5,965 nucleotides of DNA from Mageeibacillus sp. UBA3708 (GCA_002371375.1 DFIB01000035.1:5477-11441); one strand, 5' to 3'. Positions 1 through 5,705 are shown, counted from the stretch's first letter. Translations and numbers: made by a program. The notes: generated from the sequence alone by a model not told the origin.

Positions 1-150
1 GTCACGGTGGCTGTATCGGCGGGTGCTTTCCTTGCAGTTTTTACGGTGATGCAGGTGATAACATATGTCAGGTACAAGGCGGCGACAGACGGTATGAACG
101 ATGCTCTGAGACAATATCAGAAGGAGCATTCGGGAGATGGACAGGAATAA
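1..150 (+). CDS. C-terminal end of an unidentified membrane protein (partial)
   Basis: The frame is open from the left edge and ends at TAA 148-150, giving 49 residues. The visible part begins with a hydrophobic stretch of about 23 residues (VTVAVSAGAFLAV... to ...QVITYV). It is followed by a basic turn (RYKAA) and a polar tail ending KEHSGDGQE, so this is a final transmembrane helix with a short, probably cytoplasmic, tail. The downstream protease gene starts inside its last codons, a 14-nt overlap that suggests translational coupling and one operon. The family cannot be named from this fragment. The pattern of a last helix ending in a Tyr and basic residues is seen in CDP-alcohol phosphatidyltransferases such as PgsA, but this is only a weak guess. 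The coding call is fairly safe because of frame and overlap; the function is unknown. Confidence 0.6.
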   Translation, partial: VTVAVSAGAFLAVFTVMQVITYVRYKAATDGMNDALRQYQKEHSGDGQE

Positions 151-928
151 GATCTTTGTTGTTTTGCGTATCACTGCCGCGCTGGCCGTGTGGTTTGCAG
201 TATTTAAATTGTACGGGTATTTTATTGACCCGCATCTGGAAGGTGTTTTGCCGGTCACTGTGAGGATGATAATCTCATCCATGGTAGTTCCCTATACAGT
301 GGGGCTCGGGTTGTTCTACATCATGGTAAGGACCATTCCGGCACCGCAGGGGATTGAGACGCGGCAGAAATTAGGCGCGGGAAGTATAGTGAGGTTTTTT
401 GTCATACAGACGGGACTGTCGTTCCCGTGTATGGTTGCCGTAACTGTTATCAGCAAGATTCTCGGATTAGAGATTACAGGCATGACCGTCTCGGATCTGT
501 TCGGCAATCTGTGGTTCTACCTGGTGCTGTTGCTGGTGTTCAATCCGGTGTTCGAGGAGTTGCTGTTCCGCAAGCTGGTACTGGGGCGCCTCGGATGTCT
601 CGGCGAGAAGGGTGCGGTCATCTGCTCCGCCGTTTTGTTCGCGCTTCCTCACGTTGTATCCCAGGGTGTTGCTCAGATGTTCTACACCTTTATGCTGGGA
701 CTGGTGTGGGGTTATGTGACGCTCAGATCGGGCAGGCTGTGGCCGGTGGTCGTACTGCATTCACTGTCAAATGTCTACTGCGCTTATCTGCCCATGATCG
801 CATCACAGATCCATCCCGCATTGAGCGTTGTATACACGATGGGAACGATGGCGGTCATGCTGCCTCTGACGATAGTGATGCTGACAGGCATGAAGCAGAA
901 GAAGAGGGACTTATTCATTAACAATTAA
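137..928 (+). CDS. CPBP family intramembrane glutamic protease (CAAX-type)
   Basis: This encodes a 263-aa polytopic membrane protein with all three signature motifs of the CPBP/Abi (Rce1-like) family. Motif 1 is E140-E141-x3-R145 (FEELLFRKLVLGRL). Motif 2 is F168-x3-H172 (FALPH). Motif 3 is H208-x3-N212 (HSLSN). In the family, the first Glu and the His residues form the active site within the membrane. Several hydrophobic segments flank the core (about residues 8-30, 42-64, 84-110, 122-138, 160-176, 180-195, 200-220 and 228-250), and the C-terminus is basic (KQKKR). The ATG at 137 follows AAGGAG (121-126) with a 10-nt gap. The gene overlaps the preceding membrane-protein gene by 14 nt, so the two are probably co-translated. 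Bacterial members act in membrane protein processing or in bacteriocin maturation and immunity. No bacteriocin-like small gene is visible here, so the substrate is unknown. The family call is secure; the role is open. Confidence 0.92.
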   Translation: MDRNKIFVVLRITAALAVWFAVFKLYGYFIDPHLEGVLPVTVRMIISSMVVPYTVGLGLFYIMVRTIPAPQGIETRQKLGAGSIVRFFVIQTGLSFPCMVAVTVISKILGLEITGMTVSDLFGNLWFYLVLLLVFNPVFEELLFRKLVLGRLGCLGEKGAVICSAVLFALPHVVSQGVAQMFYTFMLGLVWGYVTLRSGRLWPVVVLHSLSNVYCAYLPMIASQIHPALSVVYTMGTMAVMLPLTIVMLTGMKQKKRDLFINN

Positions 929-930
929 TT

Positions 931-953
931 TATAAAAAATATCTATTTTTATA
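931..953. repeat. AT-only inverted repeat downstream of the CPBP gene
   Basis: TATAAAAAATA (931-941) and TATTTTTATA (944-953) form an inverted repeat around a 2-nt centre, perfect except for one extra A in the left arm. It starts 3 nt after the CPBP stop codon. Such a stem is weak as RNA. It could be a regulator binding site, a curved AT tract upstream of a promoter, or chance in an AT-rich gap. No function can be assigned. Confidence 0.4.
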
Positions 954-1010
954 CTGATTTTTGCCCGTATTTATGCGAAAATTAAGACATATTATAAAAT
1001 CCGTCACTAT

Positions 1011-1016
1011 GGGGAG
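1011..1016 (+). promoter_or_regulatory. Ribosome binding site fixing the SDR start at 1024
   Basis: GGGGAG at 1011-1016 stands 7 nt before ATG 1024. The frame is also open upstream to TTG 961 and ATG 973, but neither has a comparable site. Starting at 1024 places the Rossmann motif at residue 8, as expected for the family. Confidence 0.8.
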
Positions 1017-1023
1017 ACGTAAT

Positions 1024-2151
1024 ATGTTTACAAAATATCTGGTTACAGGCGGTGCAGGACCTCTCGGCAAATTGATTATCAGCATGCTTTTGGAGCAGGG
1101 TAAGGATGTAAGGATACTGATGTCCGAACTAGCGGATGTCTCTGAATACAAAGAGAAGAACGTCGAGATATGCTACGGCATCTCGACAGATAAGGATACA
1201 CTGAAGCCTTTCTTCACACTCGAGGATCCCAGAACAAGTGTCCTCATTCATGCAGATGAGTATATATCACTCACGGATAAGACGAATCTCAATATGCGCC
1301 GTGTTAATGTCGCAGGCACAGAGAATATCATCGACATGTGCATCAAGCGCAAGATCGGAAGGATCGTATATCTCAGTTCCGCTTATGCGCTCAATCCCGA
1401 ACTTCAGGGAGAGCAGATGACTATTCATTTCGACCGTAACAAGGTTGACGGAGAGTATGCCAAGACGAAGGCGGAAGCGGCTGCATTCATCATGGAGAAG
1501 ATTACACTCAACAGGCTTAATGCGGTCCTTGTTCTTCCCACGTTTATCATCGGTCCGGGTTACGCTGAAGATCACGACATCAATAAGATCCTGAAGGCTT
1601 ATCTGAAGAACGGGGTCAATCCCATCAAGCAGGGAGGCGGGCATGCTTTCGTTGATGTAAGGGATGTTGCCACGGCAATGATCGCTCTTGTTGACAAAGG
1701 AGAAGCAGGTTCAGGCTACATCGTCAGCGGTGAATATAAGACATCTGATGAGTTCTTCCAGGATGTCAACGCAGTCAAGGGCATAAATGAGCCCATCAAG
1801 ATGACGCCTAAGTGGGTAATGAGGAAGTCATTGTCCAAGTTTGTTGATACATACTACAAGATCACTCACAAGGAGAATCCGAAGAATGTTTATGCACTGT
1901 TCCAGGATAATCCCCAGATCATGTACGCCAACCGTAACGATATACTTCCGGAGACAGTGATCAGCTTCAAGGAGACGATCGCGGAGACGATGGGAGAGGA
2001 TTCATCGAGCTATGCCAATGACAGGATCGAAGTAGCCTCGGCACCTCCGGAGAATCCTGAGGCTACAGAGGTGCCCGTAGATCCAGAAGTCCCCGCGGTT
2101 CCTGAAGATGAGGCGGAGCCCGTTAAGCAGTCATTAGATTCGGAAGAATAA
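1024..2151 (+). CDS. NAD(P)-dependent SDR, epimerase/dehydroflavonol-reductase-like, with acidic tail
   Basis: This encodes a 375-aa extended short-chain dehydrogenase/reductase. The Rossmann nucleotide-binding motif TGGAGPLG lies at residues 8-15 (TGxxGxxG form). The substrate-site residues follow the family pattern: Ser118/Ser119 (VYLSSAYAL) and the catalytic pair Tyr145-x3-Lys149 (YAKTK). NVAGTENIID (95-104), IIGPG (175-179) and FVDVRDVA (209-216) are typical of dihydroflavonol-4-reductase-like and NAD-dependent epimerase proteins, which reduce or epimerise carbonyl or sugar-nucleotide substrates in the cytoplasm. The catalytic domain ends near residue 325. A further 50 residues follow, the last 38 or so rich in Pro, Glu, Asp and Val (for example VPVDPEVPAVPEDEAEP). 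That tail is not part of the fold and is probably disordered. The start is set by GGGGAG 7 nt upstream. The substrate cannot be told from the sequence. The gene may have its own promoter in the preceding 95-nt gap or be read from the CPBP operon. Confidence 0.88.
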   Translation: MFTKYLVTGGAGPLGKLIISMLLEQGKDVRILMSELADVSEYKEKNVEICYGISTDKDTLKPFFTLEDPRTSVLIHADEYISLTDKTNLNMRRVNVAGTENIIDMCIKRKIGRIVYLSSAYALNPELQGEQMTIHFDRNKVDGEYAKTKAEAAAFIMEKITLNRLNAVLVLPTFIIGPGYAEDHDINKILKAYLKNGVNPIKQGGGHAFVDVRDVATAMIALVDKGEAGSGYIVSGEYKTSDEFFQDVNAVKGINEPIKMTPKWVMRKSLSKFVDTYYKITHKENPKNVYALFQDNPQIMYANRNDILPETVISFKETIAETMGEDSSSYANDRIEVASAPPENPEATEVPVDPEVPAVPEDEAEPVKQSLDSEE

Positions 2152-2193
2152 TACCAAGATTATTGGTTAGAATTTGACATTTGATGTTTTGAA
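2152..2193 (+). other. Short AT-rich spacer before the DUF6020 gene
   Basis: This 42-nt gap contains a small inverted repeat, ACCAA (2153-2157) and TTGGT (2163-2167), around a 5-nt loop. It also has a perfect -35-like hexamer TTGACA at 2174-2179. No -10 lies between that hexamer and the ATG; at a 17-nt spacing the -10 would fall on the start codon itself. No Shine-Dalgarno sequence is visible. Expression of the next gene may therefore rely on read-through and an unusual initiation context. Confidence 0.35.
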
Positions 2194-3729
2194 ATGATGA
2201 ATAGACGTTCGAAGACAGTTGTTTCTATCTTTTTCGGTCTGTTGTATTCATTTGCGATGATATACTCAAACTATGGAACACAACTATTTGTGTTCCATGT
2301 TTTTTTATATGTTTTGAGGTTTGCAGCTGTATTTTCTCTGTTTTACTTTTTTTTGATACCCGCTGTATATAATCATTCATACCTGTCGCGTATTTTCACT
2401 CAGGAAAGCGGAGATTATTATAAATTGTCGGATAAAGTAAAGATTTATCTCTTGTTTGCCGTCTGCTGGCTTCCTGCACTTATAATCAAGTATCCGTCAT
2501 CTGTGGATATGGATTCCTGGGTGGCAGTAATCCAATACCGGAATAATGTATTGGACGGAATACAGCCGGTATTTCATGCCGTTCTGTTAGGAAAGCTTTT
2601 TGACTGGTTTGGACAGGATATTGGTTCTTTCCTGCTTTCTGTCCTGCAGTATTTGATCATGATCTTTACATTTGGGCGCATTACCTTATATATTGAGTCT
2701 CTCGGTGTAAAAAGAAAAGTGATAAATTTTTTGCTGTTTATATTCATCACATCTCCATTCACGGTTGGATATTTAGGGGTTACTCTCAAGGATATTATTT
2801 ACAGTCTGGCCTTAGTAAATATGGTTGTTTGTCTTATGGAAATCTCGGAAAGCAAAACTGTACTCACAAGAGACATTATTGAGATATTGATCTGGGGGAC
2901 TATGATCATTTTATTCAGAAATAATGGAATACACCTAATGATCCTGCTTACTATATTTTATATAGTTGATGTTATACATAAAAAATTACAAATCAAACCA
3001 TTATTTTTTCTTATTTCATCTATTGCAGCAGGTAGTTTGATCATTCAAGCTGTTTGTATTGCCTTCGAAGTTGAGAAACCAGATTATGCGGCTCGTGAGA
3101 TGATGTCTGTCCCTTTTCAGCAGACTGCCCGATACGTCAGGGATTATGGCTATGATGTTACAGACGAGGAGAAGGAGATCATCGGCAAAGTTCTTGCATA
3201 TGACGAATTGGCAGAGAGATATGATCCCAGGATATCAGATAGGGTCAAAGAGACTTATACAGGTAACTCTGAGTATCTTAAACCGTATTTTAAGGTCTGG
3301 TACTCACAGTTTTTGCGACATCCGTCATGTTATTTACATGCGTTTTGGGAGCAGAATCACCATATGTTTGATATTGTTTCATCCACGGAAAATTACCAGT
3401 TTTTTGATGATTCCTTAAGATTGGCTGACAAAGTGTTCTTGTCCATATGCTTTACTATCATGAAGTTCCCTATCCCCTGGGTTAATTCAAATCTGGCTCT
3501 GTCATGTTATATAGTATTGTTCTCGTGGATAATTGCACATTATGTTCATCATAAGCGTAGTCTGATATATTATCTCCCGCTCTTCATTACGATGATAATA
3601 GCTTTGGCAGGCCCTGTTATACAAGGGCACCCGAGATATTTATTTCCGGTCATCTACTCAGCTCCTTTATTACTGATCCGTGAGTTAAGGAATATCAAAG
3701 ACGACGCTGATCACCCTTGCAAGGCGTGA
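2194..3729 (+). CDS. DUF6020-type polytopic membrane protein, possibly GT-C glycosyltransferase-like
   Basis: This encodes a 511-aa integral membrane protein with about ten or more hydrophobic segments. They include residues 8-24, 32-57, 83-99, 145-165, 176-193, 201-216, 228-241, 246-261, 268-291, 412-430, 434-450 and 457-473. Landmarks I associate with the DUF6020 family of Firmicutes are YPSSVDMDSW (100-109), QPVFHAVLLG (124-133), a Lys199-Asp200 pair (VTLKDIIYS), FRNNGIH (241-247), VPFQQTARYVRDY (306-318) and GHPRYLFPVIY (478-488). The soluble stretch at about 292-410 holds the VTDEEKEII and YDPRISDRVKETY blocks. The acidic motif after the early helices and the RNNG and RY-P blocks resemble the layout of lipid-linked-sugar GT-C enzymes, so a role in cell-surface glycan assembly is plausible but inferred. 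Tandem ATGs at 2194 and 2197 lack a Shine-Dalgarno site; a stop codon in frame at 2182 rules out an earlier start. The gene is much more AT-rich than its neighbours (2941-3000 is 22% GC). Its last 45 nt overlap maf on the opposite strand. Confidence 0.85.
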   Translation: MMNRRSKTVVSIFFGLLYSFAMIYSNYGTQLFVFHVFLYVLRFAAVFSLFYFFLIPAVYNHSYLSRIFTQESGDYYKLSDKVKIYLLFAVCWLPALIIKYPSSVDMDSWVAVIQYRNNVLDGIQPVFHAVLLGKLFDWFGQDIGSFLLSVLQYLIMIFTFGRITLYIESLGVKRKVINFLLFIFITSPFTVGYLGVTLKDIIYSLALVNMVVCLMEISESKTVLTRDIIEILIWGTMIILFRNNGIHLMILLTIFYIVDVIHKKLQIKPLFFLISSIAAGSLIIQAVCIAFEVEKPDYAAREMMSVPFQQTARYVRDYGYDVTDEEKEIIGKVLAYDELAERYDPRISDRVKETYTGNSEYLKPYFKVWYSQFLRHPSCYLHAFWEQNHHMFDIVSSTENYQFFDDSLRLADKVFLSICFTIMKFPIPWVNSNLALSCYIVLFSWIIAHYVHHKRSLIYYLPLFITMIIALAGPVIQGHPRYLFPVIYSAPLLLIRELRNIKDDADHPCKA

Positions 3730-4275
3730 TACAGGCAGCCCCACAACTGAGAAGAAATCACCGCGGATGCCCTGCACAAGCAGGGCTCCGCCATTTTGTA
3801 TGCCGTACGCGCCGGCCTTGTCGTACGGATCCTTTGTATCGCAGTATCTTTGAATGAGCGCTCTCTGATAGTCGTCGAGCGGATTGAAAATAACATCCGC
3901 GGCATCGGTAAAAGATACTGTTCTGTCCTTTGTTACGACAGCGACTCCCGTTGCGACGATATGGGTGTTGCCGGACAGCTGCGTCAGCATCCTGACAGCA
4001 TCATCCCGGTCTACCGGCTTGCCCATGATCTTATCACCGAGGATAACAGATGTGTCGCATCCGATCACGGCAACATCTTCTCCTTTGTGTTTGCCGAATA
4101 CGGCCTGTGCCTTGGCAAGTGCCAGCTGCTCCGATACTTCCGCCGCACCGGTTCCTGACAGACTGTCCTCAAGCTCCCTCTCATCTATGTCCGCTGTCTC
4201 GATCTCAAAGTCGGAAACGATAAGTTTCATTAACTCTTTCCGCCTTGGTGACGCACTTGCAAGAATTATTCTCAT
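3685..4275 (-). CDS. maf: Maf family nucleoside triphosphate pyrophosphatase
   Basis: This encodes a 196-aa cytoplasmic enzyme that hydrolyses (often non-canonical or modified) nucleoside triphosphates to the monophosphate and pyrophosphate. It was historically called a septum formation inhibitor. The family hallmarks are complete: ILASASPRRKEL at residues 4-15, ADIDE (28-32), VIGCDTSVIL (70-79) with the catalytic-type Asp74, GKPVDRDDA (85-93), LSGNTHIVATGVAV (100-113), DPYDKAGAYGIQ (149-160) and DFFSVVGLPVSRL (173-185). The usual Ala in the IGADT block is Cys here. Length is normal, so the C-terminus is its own and is not shortened by the overlap. The start codon follows GGGGGA (4282-4287 on this strand) with a 6-nt gap. 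It is convergent with the DUF6020 gene, overlapping it by 45 nt, and divergent from the LarA homologue, with which it may share a symmetric promoter. It is probably monocistronic. Which Maf subtype (dTTP/UTP or m7GTP) it belongs to is not settled. Confidence 0.95.
   Translation of the reverse strand: MRIILASASPRRKELMKLIVSDFEIETADIDERELEDSLSGTGAAEVSEQLALAKAQAVFGKHKGEDVAVIGCDTSVILGDKIMGKPVDRDDAVRMLTQLSGNTHIVATGVAVVTKDRTVSFTDAADVIFNPLDDYQRALIQRYCDTKDPYDKAGAYGIQNGGALLVQGIRGDFFSVVGLPVSRLARVISVVFDIP
3764..3790 (+). terminator. Possible weak terminator hairpin for the DUF6020 transcript, inside maf
   Basis: CGGA-T-GCCCTG (3764-3774) pairs with CAGGGC-TCCG (3781-3790), giving about 10 bp with one bulged T and a 6-nt loop. 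It starts 35 nt after the DUF6020 stop and is followed within 3 nt by a short TTTT (3794-3797). That T run is too short for a convincing intrinsic terminator. The stem lies wholly within maf codons 163-171, so coding constraint could also explain it. No better terminator for the convergent pair was found. Confidence 0.3.
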
Positions 4276-4281
4276 TTTGTG

Positions 4282-4287
4282 TCCCCC
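4282..4287 (-). promoter_or_regulatory. Ribosome binding site of maf
   Basis: Read on the minus strand this is GGGGGA, 6 nt before the maf ATG (4275-4273). It supports the conventional MRIILASASPRR start. Confidence 0.7.
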
Positions 4288-4305
4288 ACTGTAATTTGCG
4301 TGTTG

Positions 4306-4315
4306 TATAATTATA
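4306..4315. promoter_or_regulatory. Symmetric divergent -10 element shared by maf and the LarA homologue
   Basis: TATAATTATA is a perfect 10-bp palindrome, so a consensus TATAAT -10 occurs on both strands: 4306-4311 on plus and 4315-4310 on minus. It lies between the divergent starts of maf (4275) and the LarA homologue (4351). Predicted transcripts would begin near 4318 (plus) and 4303 (minus), giving leaders of about 33 and 28 nt, both including the visible Shine-Dalgarno sites. No good -35 hexamer is found at 16-18 nt on either side, so an activator or a strong -10 would be needed. Symmetric -10 sequences are known to drive divergent bacterial transcription; activity here is inferred. Confidence 0.6.
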
Positions 4316-4338
4316 AACCAATAACGGCGAGAATGATC

Positions 4339-4343
4339 GGAGG
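4339..4343 (+). promoter_or_regulatory. Ribosome binding site fixing the LarA homologue start at 4351
   Basis: GGAGG at 4339-4343 stands 7 nt before ATG 4351. The frame is open up to GTG 4279, but those 24 extra codons would cross the proposed promoter and match nothing conserved. Confidence 0.85.
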
Positions 4344-4350
4344 CATTACA

Positions 4351-5607
4351 ATGAACACTTTGGTAGGGTACGGCAAGAATAAAGTTGAGATTACGATTCC
4401 TGATGATAAATATCTTGGAACACTCGTGCCCAACAATGTTGAGATAGGGCTTACGGGCATGGAGGAGGTCGCAAGGTCACTTCAGGAACCTATAGGCAGC
4501 CCGAAGCTCTCCGAGATAGTTAAGCCCGGCGAGAAGATAGTGATCGTAACGTCGGATGTTACGCGCCCGATTCCGAGCTACAAAGTCCTTCCGCCCGTTC
4601 TCGACGAGCTTGCGGCGGCAGGGTGTTCAGACGATGATATTACTGTTGTTTTTGCGCTGGGAAGTCATGGCGGTCATTCCGAGGAGCGCAAGAGATCGCT
4701 GGTCGGCGACGCCATCTACGACAGAGTAAAGTGTATCGATTCCGATATGGGCAATGTCAAGCGGATGGGTGTCACCTCCAAGGGCACACCCGTTGACATC
4801 TTCACACCCGTCGCAGAAGCAGACAGGGTCATCTGCCTTGGCAACATAGAGTACCATTATTTCGCGGGATATTCCGGCGGCGCGAAAGCGTTAATGCCCG
4901 GAGTATCAACGAGGGACGCCATCCAGAATAACCATAGCAGGATGGTAATGCCTGAAGCCTGTGCCGGTCGCCTGGAGGGCAATCCCGTCCGCGAGGACAT
5001 AGAGGAGGCAGGTGCGATCGTCGGCATCGACTTCATCGTCAACGTCGTCCTCAACGAGAAGAAAGAGATAATCAAGAGCTTCGCCGGAGACAGCGTCAAA
5101 GCGCACCGCGAGGGGTGCAGGTTCCTCGATTCCTTCTATGCTATCAAGCTTCATGAGAGGGCCGATGTCGTTGTGGTCAGCGCCGGCGGCTTCCCCAAGG
5201 ACATCAACATGTATCAGGCGCAGAAAGCCCTCGACAACGCCAAGCATGCGGTCAAAGACGGCGGCATCAACGTGTGGATCGCCGAGTGCTCGGAGGGGCT
5301 CGGCGAGAAGCATTTCGAGCAGTGGATGACAAGCCACGACAAGGCATCTGACATGATATCTCATATCAAGCGAGAGTTCATTCTCGGCGGCCATAAAGCG
5401 GCCGCGATCGCTCTCGTTCTGGAGCGTGCCAGGATAATACTCGTGTCCGGATTCGATCCTGATTTTGTCAGGAGCGTTCATCTCGAACCGCATTCCGATG
5501 TTCAGGGAGCCATCGACGAGGCAATAGCCGAGATGAGTAAGGTCAATCCCGATTGTAAGGTGCTTGTCATGCCGTATGGAGGATCGACGCTCCCGAGAGT
5601 TGAATAA
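4351..5607 (+). CDS. larA: LarA-type nickel-pincer-dependent racemase/epimerase (lactate racemase family)
   Basis: This encodes a 418-aa LarA homologue (DUF2088 plus C-terminal domain). In lactate racemase, a nickel-pincer nucleotide is bound covalently to a Lys and the metal is held by a His, while two other His shuttle protons at the substrate alpha carbon. The expected residues are all present at nearly constant offsets from Lactiplantibacillus LarA: D69 and R72 in SDVTRP (D72, R75), H106 in LGSH (H108), H169 in EYHYFAGYSGG (H174), K179 (K184), H195 in NNHS (H200), and Q289 and K292 in MYQAQKA (Q295, K298). This predicts a full-length, cofactor-bearing enzyme. Many homologues act on 2-hydroxyacids other than lactate, so the gene symbol marks family rather than proven substrate. 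The cofactor genes larB, larC and larE are not in the window. It is divergent from maf and apparently monocistronic here, with GC well above the DUF6020 gene (5221-5280 is 58% GC). The start at 4351 follows GGAGG. Confidence 0.92.
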   Translation: MNTLVGYGKNKVEITIPDDKYLGTLVPNNVEIGLTGMEEVARSLQEPIGSPKLSEIVKPGEKIVIVTSDVTRPIPSYKVLPPVLDELAAAGCSDDDITVVFALGSHGGHSEERKRSLVGDAIYDRVKCIDSDMGNVKRMGVTSKGTPVDIFTPVAEADRVICLGNIEYHYFAGYSGGAKALMPGVSTRDAIQNNHSRMVMPEACAGRLEGNPVREDIEEAGAIVGIDFIVNVVLNEKKEIIKSFAGDSVKAHREGCRFLDSFYAIKLHERADVVVVSAGGFPKDINMYQAQKALDNAKHAVKDGGINVWIAECSEGLGEKHFEQWMTSHDKASDMISHIKREFILGGHKAAAIALVLERARIILVSGFDPDFVRSVHLEPHSDVQGAIDEAIAEMSKVNPDCKVLVMPYGGSTLPRVE

Positions 5608-5705
5608 GATCTGCACCACACATTTGAGCTGCACAGCAGAAGTGAGCCCGGATGTACCCGTTTTGCTGCACCAACCGGCTTCCCGCGCGGATTTACGGGT
5701 ACATT
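5608..5705. other. Convergent intergenic region with a long-armed inverted repeat
   Basis: This 98-nt gap lies between the LarA homologue (plus) and an unidentified minus-strand gene. Besides the 10-bp inverted repeat listed separately, it holds an 8-bp direct repeat CTGCACCA (5611-5618 and 5666-5673), a small GCTG-CA-CAGC dyad (5628-5637) and the palindrome CCGCGCGG (5683-5690). No T-tract terminator was found for either gene, and no open frame with coding character was recognised. Confidence 0.5.
5652..5704. repeat. Perfect 10-bp inverted repeat with 33-nt loop
   Basis: ATGTACCCGT (5652-5661) and ACGGGTACAT (5695-5704) are exact reverse complements around a GC-rich 33-nt loop containing CCGCGCGG. 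The right arm ends 1 nt before the stop codon of the minus-strand gene. It could be a transcription end signal for convergent genes, a dispersed intergenic element, or a structured RNA. Neither side carries a T run, so a classical intrinsic terminator is unlikely. Confidence 0.6.

Larger units (their letters stand above)
929..1023 (+). promoter_or_regulatory. AT-rich leader with possible promoter for the SDR gene
   Basis: This is the gap between the CPBP gene and the SDR gene, and it is markedly AT-rich. A possible -10 element is TATAAA at 993-998 (overlapping TATTAT at 990-995). The hexamer 17 nt upstream, TTTATG at 970-975, matches the -35 consensus at only three positions, so the promoter call is weak. 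A second possible -10, TATACT, lies at 950-955. An AT-only inverted repeat (931-953, listed separately) sits at the start. There is no GC-rich hairpin with a T run, so I see no clear intrinsic terminator after the CPBP gene, and read-through from upstream is possible. Confidence 0.35.

Noticed and set aside
427..921. A 164-codon plus-strand frame within the CPBP gene
   Set aside because: It is out of frame with a gene carrying all three CPBP motifs, and its translation is Arg/Gly/Cys-rich with no motif.
137..928. Bacteriocin or immunity system around the CPBP protease
   Set aside because: No small precursor peptide with a leader, no ABC exporter and no regulator is visible. The CPBP family alone does not imply such a system.
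961..1023. Extension of the SDR protein to TTG 961 or ATG 973
   Set aside because: The extra residues are not conserved in type, no Shine-Dalgarno supports them, and they cross the AT-rich possible promoter. GGGGAG 7 nt before ATG 1024 is decisive.
2140..3740. Target-site or attachment-type repeats flanking the AT-rich DUF6020 gene
   Set aside because: I compared the two borders by eye and found only loose AT-rich similarity, with no exact direct or inverted repeat and no integrase or transposase.
3796..4294. Plus-strand open frames of 120 and 136 codons opposite maf
   Set aside because: Maf has every hallmark motif on the minus strand. The plus frames lack motifs and a supported start.
4279..4350. 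Extension of the LarA homologue to GTG 4279
   Set aside because: It would run through the symmetric -10 element, and the GGAGG site at 4339-4343 clearly serves ATG 4351.
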